From Candidatus Zipacnadia bacterium (GTDB lineage: Bacteria; Armatimonadota; Zipacnadia; Zipacnadales; UBA5352): a stretch of DNA of 64,000 bases. Shown here in pieces: positions 41,083 to 48,980 of the stretch. The position numbers and the translations under genes were made by a program. The notes beneath the pieces were generated by a model. It searched no databases. It was not told where the DNA came from and saw only the letters and a list, made by a program, of their open reading frames with translations. The first letter of the stretch is position 1, and every line of letters starts with the position of its first letter. The DNA lies in assembly GCA_029821735.1 (NCBI GenBank), contig JALGSU010000014.1:1-64000 (forward strand). Reading direction: 5' to 3'.

Positions 41083-42786
41083 ATGCTATCTCGCCGGAGC
41101 CTCAAACTGATCGGGCTGTTCACAGCAACGATCAGCGTCGCCCTCATCTGCACAACCGTCGTGCTGGGTGCTGACACGGACGTCAGAGAGAAGAAGTTGA
41201 TCGCCGTCGGCTGGGACATGCCCGACGCAGAGCGACTGCGAGCGAACTTCGAGTCGATGGACAAGCTGCCCTTCCGGGGCAGCTCGCTTCGTTTCACCGG
41301 CCGCAACGGCACCCCGTTCCTCGATTTCGCCCACAACCGCGATATCTGGAAGACCGAGGACCTGGACCAGATCATCGAGGACCTCGCCGCCGCCGACCCA
41401 AAGCGGCTGACTGACAACTTCCTCGACATCAAGGCCACGCCCGGCGATGTGGACTGGTTCGACGATGAGGGATGGGCCATCATCGTGGACCACTGGCGAG
41501 CGGCTGCGCGCGTCGCGAAAGAGGGCGGGATACCCGGCCTACTCTTCGATCCGGAGAGCTACAACAGTGCTCAGTTCGGCTACAAGTCTCAGCCCGGCGT
41601 GGACGAACATACCTTCGACGAGTACGCCGTCATGGTCAGGCAACGGGGCCGTGAGGTGATGACCGCCGTCGCTGAGGAATACCCCGACATCACAATCTTC
41701 AGCCTCTTCATGGTCTCGATTCTCCCCGAGTCGACCCGACCCCCGTCCGTCGTGCTCGCGGGTCACACGTACGGTCTCATGGCCTGCTTCCTCGACGGCT
41801 GGCTGGACGCCGTCACCGAGGACATCACAATCATCGATGGCTGCGAGCAGGCCTACCGGTTCAACAGCGAGGTCGAGTACCTGAATATCGCGAACCTCGT
41901 CCGAAACACCTGCCAGCGTTACATCTCCCCGGAGAACCGCTACAAGTACCGGGCGCAAGTCCAGGTCAGTTTCGGCGTCTACCTGGACGCTTACATCAAC
42001 CCGCCCGACTCGAATTGGTACATCGATCCCGGCGATCAGACCCCCGTGCGGCGCTTCGCGGACAACCTCGAGAGCGCGCTCAACGCCGCCGATGAGTATG
42101 TCTGGCTCTACGGGGAGAAGGGGAGCTGGTGGTCCACGCCGAATCCCAAGGCCAACGAGAACCGTTGGACGCAGTTGCTCCCCGGGATCGAGGAGGTCCT
42201 GTGGGCGGCGATCGACCCGGTGACATACGCCGCACGCGTGATCGCCGAGGCTGGCGACGACACTCAGACCATACTCACAAACGCCGACTTCTCATCGGCC
42301 ACGGCCGAAGCTCCCGACGGCCCTCAGGCCGCAGACTGGGAGCAGGGACGAGCTCCCGCCGGTTGGGGCTTCTGGCAGAGCGCCGCGGCCAAGTCCGAGG
42401 GCACTCCGGGGTGGGATCGCGAGGTCGGACATGGCGCGCCCGGCTCTGCGACCCTCCGCCAGGTCCGAGCTGGCTGCCTGATCCAGTCAGTGGCCGTCGC
42501 GCCCGGCGAGCGCTACGCAGTCGCCGCATGGTATAAGCGACAGGGCAGCGAGGGTGCCGACAGCGCCCGCGTCCGGTGGCAGAAGTCCGACGGCACGTGG
42601 CACGCCGAGCATAAAGACCGCTTCCTCAACATTCACGGGTCAGAGGGCGACTGGCAGCGGATGATCGGCGTAGTGACCGTGCCCGAGGAAGTCGGCCGCC
42701 TCGTACTGCTCCTCTGGGCCGATGGTGTCGGCGCCGATGAGGACGTTACCTGGTGGGATGACGTAGTCGTCTTCAAGCTGGACTAA
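41083..42786 (+). CDS. Secreted TIM-barrel-like putative glycosidase with C-terminal carbohydrate-binding-like domain
   Basis: Signal peptide; GIPGLLFDPESYN, EYVWLYGEKGSWW; C-terminal GCLIQSVAVAPGERYAVAAWYKRQGSEGADSARVRWQ. Confidence 0.65.
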   Translation: MLSRRSLKLIGLFTATISVALICTTVVLGADTDVREKKLIAVGWDMPDAERLRANFESMDKLPFRGSSLRFTGRNGTPFLDFAHNRDIWKTEDLDQIIEDLAAADPKRLTDNFLDIKATPGDVDWFDDEGWAIIVDHWRAAARVAKEGGIPGLLFDPESYNSAQFGYKSQPGVDEHTFDEYAVMVRQRGREVMTAVAEEYPDITIFSLFMVSILPESTRPPSVVLAGHTYGLMACFLDGWLDAVTEDITIIDGCEQAYRFNSEVEYLNIANLVRNTCQRYISPENRYKYRAQVQVSFGVYLDAYINPPDSNWYIDPGDQTPVRRFADNLESALNAADEYVWLYGEKGSWWSTPNPKANENRWTQLLPGIEEVLWAAIDPVTYAARVIAEAGDDTQTILTNADFSSATAEAPDGPQAADWEQGRAPAGWGFWQSAAAKSEGTPGWDREVGHGAPGSATLRQVRAGCLIQSVAVAPGERYAVAAWYKRQGSEGADSARVRWQKSDGTWHAEHKDRFLNIHGSEGDWQRMIGVVTVPEEVGRLVLLLWADGVGADEDVTWWDDVVVFKLD

Positions 42787-42906
42787 GGCCCGCTCAAGTC
42801 GCATCGACTTCGGACAGACGGGGGGCGACGCCATGCACACTACCATGACCCACCGCGCGCTGAACTGCAGCCGCAGAGTCGCCTCCCCGCTCGGGGTGCC
42901 GGCCAC

Positions 42907-44874
42907 ATGAGCGCCCCGCAGACATCGGGCGCGGCGGACCTCGAACCCGCACCGAACGTGCCCGCGCTGACCATCCGCGCGGTCACGATCGCCTGCCTGA
43001 TTCTGCCGCTCAATGCCTACTGGATCACGCAGATGGCTGTTGTGCGCTACCAGGGCCACCCCACCACTGTCTCCCTGTTCTTCAACGCGGTCTTCATACT
43101 CTTCGTGTTGCGCGTGCTCAACGATGGCGTGGGCCGGATCGCGCCGCGACTCGCCCTGCACCGCGGCGAGTTGCTCGTGATCTACGCCATGGTCACACTC
43201 GCCTCCGCGCTTGTCGGCCATGACCTCGTGCAGGTACTCGCCCCGCAGATCATCATGCCTTACTGGCTCGCCACCGCCGAGAACCAGTGGGAGCAGCTCT
43301 TCTTCCAGAACATCCCCGCCCACCTGACCATCAGCGATCCCCAGATCTACCGCCCGGCCTTCGAAGGTGGCGCGACGCTCTACACCCGCGCCCGGCTCCT
43401 CGCCTGGCTGCCGCCGGTGGCAAGTTGGGGCGGCTTCCTCGCGGTCCTCGCCACGATGATGCTTGCCGTGAACTCCCTCCTCCGCCGCCGCTGGATGGAG
43501 CAGGAGAAGCTCACCTACCCGATCACCCACATGCCGCTCGAGCTCACCTCGCCCGACGCCGGCCTGCTGCGCAACAAAATGATGTGGATCGGCTTCGCGC
43601 TGGCCGCAGGCGTCGACCTCATCAACGGTTTCCACGAGCTCTGGCCCGCATGGCCGCTCATCAGTGTCCGCGTCGTCCACTTCGACGCCTTCATGCGCTC
43701 ATTTCTGATCGGCCACCCATGGTCTGCGCTGCGCGGGATGCGCATGTCTTTCTATCCATTCGCCATCGGCCTCGGGATGATGTTGCCGCTCGACCTCGCC
43801 TTCTCATGCTGGGCCTTCTACCTGCTCTGGAAGCTCCAGGCGCTGGCCAGCGCCATGCTCGGCCTCAATCGCCTCCCCGGCTTCCCATATGTCGCCGAGC
43901 AGTCCTCCGCCGCATACCTTGGCCTGGCTGGTTTCGCGCTGTGGATGGGCCGAGGCTACATCGGTGACCTCTTCCACGGTGTGCTGCGCGGGAAGAGCGA
44001 TGACGCTGGGGAGCCCATGGACTACCGCCTCGCTCTCATCGTCCTCGTTGCGGGCACTGCTCTGCTCGCCTTGTTCTCGGCGGCGCTCGGCATGTGGGCG
44101 TGGTTGGCTGTTGTCTTCTTTGTGCTGTACTTCGCCCTGTCCATTGCGGTCACGCGCATTCGTGCCGAGCTAGGCCCACCGGCCCACGATCTCCACCGAG
44201 GCGGCCCGGACCTCATCCTCACCAACATTCTCGGCACCGATCCCACGATGTTGCCCACCCAGCAGCTCACTGCGCTGAGCCTGTGTTTCTGGTTCAACCG
44301 TGCCTACCGCGCTCACCCCATGCCGGTGCAGCTCGAGGCCTTCCGCATCGCGGACAGCACGGGCATCAAGCAGTCGCACATGGCCATTGCGCTGACCATT
44401 GCGGCTTTCGTCGGTGTCTTCTCGGCTTTCTGGGCGCAGATACACTGTTACTACGCGTATGGCATTGCTGCGAAGATGAGTGGTGTCGCCACCACCTTCG
44501 GGCGAGAGCCCTTCACTCGTTTGCAGCACTGGTTGACGTATCCGCAGGGAACTGACTGGCCTCGCGTGGCGGCGTATGGGGTTGGCTTGGGCCTGACGTG
44601 GTTATTGATGTTCGCGCGCGTGAGTTTCGGCAGTTGGCCGATGCACCCGGTGGGTTACGCCATCTCGGGGAGTTGGTCGATGAACTGTTTGTGGATGCCC
44701 ATATTCATTGCATGGTTGGCGAAGCTTCTGATCACGCGGTATGGTGGTCATCGCGCGTTCATGCGAGCCATCCCGTTCGCATTGGGGATGGTCTTGGGCG
44801 AGTTCATAGTTGGCAGCCTCTGGTGCATTGTGGGGATCACGTTGGGTATCAGCACCTACAGCTTCTGGGTCTAA
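42907..44874 (+). CDS. DUF6785/DUF6784-type multi-TM transporter (OPT-like)
   Basis: 655 aa, >10 hydrophobic segments; RRWMEQEKLTYPITHMPLEL and RAELGPPAHDLHRGGPDLIL-type motifs. Confidence 0.75.
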   Translation: MSAPQTSGAADLEPAPNVPALTIRAVTIACLILPLNAYWITQMAVVRYQGHPTTVSLFFNAVFILFVLRVLNDGVGRIAPRLALHRGELLVIYAMVTLASALVGHDLVQVLAPQIIMPYWLATAENQWEQLFFQNIPAHLTISDPQIYRPAFEGGATLYTRARLLAWLPPVASWGGFLAVLATMMLAVNSLLRRRWMEQEKLTYPITHMPLELTSPDAGLLRNKMMWIGFALAAGVDLINGFHELWPAWPLISVRVVHFDAFMRSFLIGHPWSALRGMRMSFYPFAIGLGMMLPLDLAFSCWAFYLLWKLQALASAMLGLNRLPGFPYVAEQSSAAYLGLAGFALWMGRGYIGDLFHGVLRGKSDDAGEPMDYRLALIVLVAGTALLALFSAALGMWAWLAVVFFVLYFALSIAVTRIRAELGPPAHDLHRGGPDLILTNILGTDPTMLPTQQLTALSLCFWFNRAYRAHPMPVQLEAFRIADSTGIKQSHMAIALTIAAFVGVFSAFWAQIHCYYAYGIAAKMSGVATTFGREPFTRLQHWLTYPQGTDWPRVAAYGVGLGLTWLLMFARVSFGSWPMHPVGYAISGSWSMNCLWMPIFIAWLAKLLITRYGGHRAFMRAIPFALGMVLGEFIVGSLWCIVGITLGISTYSFWV

Positions 44875-44909
44875 CCCCCCGCCGTCCGTCGCCGTTGTCC
44901 TTGTCGTAT

Positions 44910-45876
44910 GGAGGGCGGGTCTTTCCTTGGGCACCGAAGCCTTGGCGAAGGTGTCAGACCCGCCGGTCGTTGGTCTTTGCCGTTCGTGGATGCGAAGCAT
45001 CCGCGAGGAAGGGCCGGATTATGTTTATCCGGCCCGGCTGTTCGGATTACACGCACGCGAACTCCATTCGTCAGCGTTCGTGCCATAGCTTCAGCGAAGG
45101 TGTCAGCCCCGCCGGTCGTTGCCCTCTGTCGTCTGGAGGGGCGGGGCTACGCCCCCGCCCTGCCGTTGCCGTTTGCCGTCCGGAGGGGCTGCGTTCCCAC
45201 GCAGCCCACTGGCCCACAGGGCCAGAGGCCGTCGCCGTTGCCGCGTGCCGTCTGGAGGGGCGGGGCTACGTCCCCGCCCTGCCGTTGCCCTTTGCCGTCC
45301 GGAGGGGCTGCGTTCCCACGCAGCCCACTGGCCCGAAGGGCCAGGCCGTCTGCCTCTGCCGTCGCCGTCTGGAGGGCCGATTCGTCAGAATCGGCCGGCC
45401 GTTGCCGTGGCCGTTCTGCAGGGCGGGGTCCTCGCCTGCCGACCGTAGCTTCAGCGAAGGTGGGTGCCCCGCCCTGCCGTTGCCCTTTGCCGTCCGGAGG
45501 GGCTGCGTTCCCACGCAGCCCACTGGCCCGAAGGGCCAGGCCGTCTGTTTCTGCCGTCTGCCGTCGCCGTCTGGAGGGCCGATTCGTCAGAATCGGCCGG
45601 CCGTGGCCGTGGCCGTTGCTTTGTGGTATGGAGGGGCGGGGCTACGTCCCCGCCCTGCCGTTGCCGTTTGCCGTCCGGAGGGGCTGCGTTCCCACGCAGC
45701 CCACTGGCCCGAAGGGCCAGGCCGTCTGCCTCTGCCGTCGCCGTCTGGAGGGCCGATTCGTCAGAATCGGCCGGTGGTGGCGTTGTGGTGGTGCCGTTGC
45801 GGTACGCCGTCAGGAGGGCGGGTCTTTCTCTGGGCACCATAGCTTCAGCGAAGGTGTCAGACCCGCCGGTCGTTGG
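44910..45876. repeat. Modular hairpin array: ~14 units with conserved flanks and different palindromic cores, bracketed by ~60 bp direct repeats
   Basis: GGAGGG (or GCAGGG) at 44910, 45135, 45182, 45254, 45301, 45371, 45418, 45496, 45573, 45630, 45677, 45747, 45813, each followed by a near-perfect inverted repeat and most then by CC-x-GTTG(CC). Confidence 0.9.
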
Positions 45877-45886
45877 CCGTTCCCCG

Positions 45887-45925
45887 TTGACATGCGGCAA
45901 TCCTTGTACCATACTAATTGCCGCA
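45887..45925 (+). promoter_or_regulatory. sigma70-like promoter overlapped by a 9 bp inverted repeat (candidate operator)
   Basis: TTGACA (45887-45892), 17 nt, CATACT (45910-45915); TGCGGCAAT (45893-45901) / ATTGCCGCA (45917-45925). Confidence 0.5.
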
Positions 45926-46161
45926 ACTAGCAGGAGAAGAACTCTCTCTCGATGACAGTTCATTGTTCCTGAGCATTCAGGCGCTAAGCCACACGTATGA
46001 TGTCTCGGCGGGACGGCTGTGCGCCCTGCGGACGCCTTCACCCGCTTGACGCTCACCACCAAACCATGAAGAGAAGTCCGACCGACCGGTAACGAACGCG
46101 CTGTATTGGCTATATCAATAGTAGGGACAGAGCATTCCCGTGCGGGCAAGGGGGAAGTGCG

Positions 46162-47247
46162 GTGCCAACACCTGTTGACGAAGCCAGACGCCTGATCGAG
46201 AACGGCCAGCCGCAGAAGGCCATCGAGATACTACGCCCTTACCTTGAGCAAAACGGGGATGACATCCACGGCTGGTCCGCACTGGCTGCTGCCCACTTCG
46301 GGCTTGAGCAGTGGGGCGAAGCGCGCAATGCCGCCGTCAGAACCATCGAGCTTGACCCCGACAACCCGCGCTACTGGTCCAACCTCGGAACTATCGACCG
46401 CAAGGCTGGATACCTGAAGAGTGCCTCGGAAGCGCAGCGCCGCGCGCTCGAACTCGATCCGCTGTCAGAGCAGGCCAACACTGAACTGCGCAAGCTCCGC
46501 AAACTGCGCACCACCCGACAGCCAGCCGCCACACGGCTATGGGCCCTCGGGATAGGGCTTGTCGTCGTCGTGCTGATCGTCGTCATGCTGATCATTGCCG
46601 GTCGTGCGAGCAAGTTGGGCGAAGACCTCAGAGAACCCGTTACGCTCGGGGCAATCCTGCCGGTACTCAGCGGAGACCAGTTGGTGGCGATTCGGGGCCA
46701 GGTCACGTCGTTCAGCTCGGGCCGGGCTTTTGGTCACCTAACGCTCAGGCCAGAGAAGTCTTCCGCCTCCGACATTGGCGAGGTGGAGGTGCTCTTGGAC
46801 GGATCCGCGCCCACGGTAGGTATAGGTGAGGATGTGGTTGTTGTTGGTGAGCTTCGCGTAGATCTTTACGGGACGCCCATAGGGAGCCCGACGTATGAGC
46901 TATCGAATGCCCACATCGGATCGGCAGCACAGGGACAGGAGATCGCGCCGCCTGCGGTCTTCCAGGCGCTGGTCTCAGTGGTAAGCCGCGGGCGGCCCGT
47001 TTCGTGTACGGGCGAAGTGCAAGGGGCGACGACCTTGTCCGTCCCTGATGTTGGTGATACGCCTTGTATTGATCTGCTGTGCTGGCCGTATGGTGCGTCT
47101 GAGCCGATCGAGGTCAACGTCTTTCTTGAGGATGGTCTGCCTCGGGGACTGGCGAAAGGAATGAGAGTGACAGCCGTCGGAGACGTAACATGGCTTATCA
47201 GTAATCCCGTAGTCGGTCTCGCCCTGCATCGCGCTAGGTTGGAGTAG
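46162..47247 (+). CDS. TPR-repeat single-pass membrane protein
   Basis: GTG start with RBS; N-terminal TPRs (GWSALAAAHFGLEQWGEARNAAVRTIELDPDNPRYWSNLGTI), TM segment LWALGIGLVVVVLIVVMLIIAG, C-terminal beta-rich region. Confidence 0.75.
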   Translation: MPTPVDEARRLIENGQPQKAIEILRPYLEQNGDDIHGWSALAAAHFGLEQWGEARNAAVRTIELDPDNPRYWSNLGTIDRKAGYLKSASEAQRRALELDPLSEQANTELRKLRKLRTTRQPAATRLWALGIGLVVVVLIVVMLIIAGRASKLGEDLREPVTLGAILPVLSGDQLVAIRGQVTSFSSGRAFGHLTLRPEKSSASDIGEVEVLLDGSAPTVGIGEDVVVVGELRVDLYGTPIGSPTYELSNAHIGSAAQGQEIAPPAVFQALVSVVSRGRPVSCTGEVQGATTLSVPDVGDTPCIDLLCWPYGASEPIEVNVFLEDGLPRGLAKGMRVTAVGDVTWLISNPVVGLALHRARLE

Positions 47248-47366
47248 GCTCCAAGCACGGGCAGCGCTGTGACGTGCGAGGCAAGCATGATAGCACCGAC
47301 GGTGTGAGTGGTGAAAGGGAGAGCTGACGAAGGCACAGATGCAGACTTTGAGGAGGGCGAGGACGC

Positions 47367-47810
47367 ATGAGCAGGCAACAGTATTATGTGGCGCTGGCGG
47401 TCCTGGTCGTGAGCGGAGCGCTGGGCGGCTGCGCCAAACCCACGGACCCGCTCGTGCGTGTCTCTGCTCTAGCGCAGAAGAATATGGCTGAGGTGAACAG
47501 CATCCTCGGTCGGCCTGTAGCCATTGACGAGCCTCAACCGAGTGGCGCAGTGGATGCCACATACCAAGTCGAGGGCTTCACGCTGTTCATAGTCACTTAC
47601 AGCGGCACGGGTGGGCTCACCAGCACGATTGCTGGTGAGCTGAAGACCCCGGTGAGCAATGCCGATGAGGCGTTCGCACTCTTCGGTCTCGCGGGAGCCA
47701 AGCCAGATCACCATTCCCGTGCAGGTGAGAGGGCTCACGGCGTCGGCGGCTGGCGGGAGGTCGGAGTGTTAGGCAGTCCATATGACTACGTCTATGCCAC
47801 CAATAGGTAG
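47367..47810 (+). CDS. Small lipoprotein (hypothetical, SmpA-like region)
   Basis: Lipobox LVVSGALGGC; KNMAEVNSILGRPV. Confidence 0.6.
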   Translation: MSRQQYYVALAVLVVSGALGGCAKPTDPLVRVSALAQKNMAEVNSILGRPVAIDEPQPSGAVDATYQVEGFTLFIVTYSGTGGLTSTIAGELKTPVSNADEAFALFGLAGAKPDHHSRAGERAHGVGGWREVGVLGSPYDYVYATNR

Positions 47811-47887
47811 CCTTGCAGCAACTTGACGGCAGCCGCGAGGACGCAACCTGTGCATGGGGGGAGGACGCGTGAGAGGGATGAGGTTCC

Positions 47888-48484
47888 ATGCGTGGTGCAA
47901 CACGTCTTCTGTTCTGCCTGGTGGCAGTCAGCTTCTGGTCTTCAGCCTACACCCAGGAAACAGCGCCAGTAGTCGAAGAAGTCACCGCTCAGTCCATCAT
48001 CGAGCCGGCCACACACGTCCGGATAGGCATGCCTGCAGCCGAGCTAGAGACATTACTCGGCCGACCTGCCGACGAGACATCGGGCACTCGCATCGAGGCA
48101 GATCCCGAGACTGAGATCGTGCGGACACTGAGTTGGTATCTCGGTCCCTACGACGACATGCTTCTCACGACCTGGGTTCTCGATGATCTCGTCATCGGCT
48201 CCGTTGTCTACCCGTTCGGCGGTTGGTATGAGGCTGAGCCGCTACCGGTTGCCGGTGGGATTCCCCAACCCGTCGCGGTCGGCCCACTACCACCCTACGT
48301 AACTGAGTGGGAGCCGCTACCCGTCACGGTACGCCCGACAGCCCCGGCGGCGCAGCCCACATACCGGGCTCCGACCTACAGTGCACCCGCGACCGGCAAC
48401 TGCCCCCAAGGGGGCAACCATGTGCGCGGCAAGGTGGACCGCAACGGCCGCGTGCACTGCGCCAAGTGCGGCCAGTTCATGTGA
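47888..48484 (+). CDS. Secreted SmpA/OmlA-like protein with C-terminal zinc-ribbon-like tail
   Basis: Signal peptide MRGATRLLFCLVAVSFWSSAYTQ; VRIGMPAAELETLLGRPADE; C-terminal CPQGGNHVRGKVDRNGRVHCAKCGQFM. Confidence 0.6.
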   Translation: MRGATRLLFCLVAVSFWSSAYTQETAPVVEEVTAQSIIEPATHVRIGMPAAELETLLGRPADETSGTRIEADPETEIVRTLSWYLGPYDDMLLTTWVLDDLVIGSVVYPFGGWYEAEPLPVAGGIPQPVAVGPLPPYVTEWEPLPVTVRPTAPAAQPTYRAPTYSAPATGNCPQGGNHVRGKVDRNGRVHCAKCGQFM

Positions 48485-48980
48485 CACGACGGCAGCGAAG
48501 GCCGCTGCAACTAGCTTTCTGACTGTGGGGCCGCCCGTGTTTGCAGTTACATGCGCTCCTACCCGCGGCAAGCCGGATAGGCCGGATCCTATCCAGCCCA
48601 GTTGCTGCTGTCGGCCTTCGCCGCCCGACTCAAAGCCCGGATTCACTCGAATGGACTCCCGAATCACTGTCCGCCACTTATTCGCCCTCTTCGTCACAAT
48701 TACCCCTGCCTCTTTCGTCTCCCCCCGATTTGCCCCCCCAATGGGCTCCTGTCGCGATCCTCGGTCGCCGAGCGCCATCCCAATCGTCACAATCGCTCGC
48801 ACCCATAGTGCGACCGCCTTGTTAAGAGCCCCCGTGTGAGTGGTAACTAACAACTGTCAGGTACTTCTGTGAGGTACTCGCCCCGCATCCCACCCCCTCT
48901 GAAGGGCCCAACTCCCCCCTCGGCGAACATCCCCAACGCCCGTTTCTAACAAGCAAAAGCCAGGCCGGGAGCGTTATCCC

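Noticed and set aside
44910-45876. CRISPR array
   Set aside because: Repeats vary in length and sequence, enclose palindromes rather than unique spacers, and no cas genes are present.
44598-46149. Long overlapping ORFs on both strands (44598-45842 +, 44908-45930 +, 45464-45955 +, 45451-46149 -)
   Set aside because: They lie over the GC-rich hairpin array, are open in several frames at once, and translate to low-complexity repeats; no sign of real coding.
47617-47640. Palindrome CTCACCAGCACGATTGCTGGTGAG
   Set aside because: Lies within the coding sequence of the small lipoprotein; no flanking duplication or second copy seen, so probably incidental.
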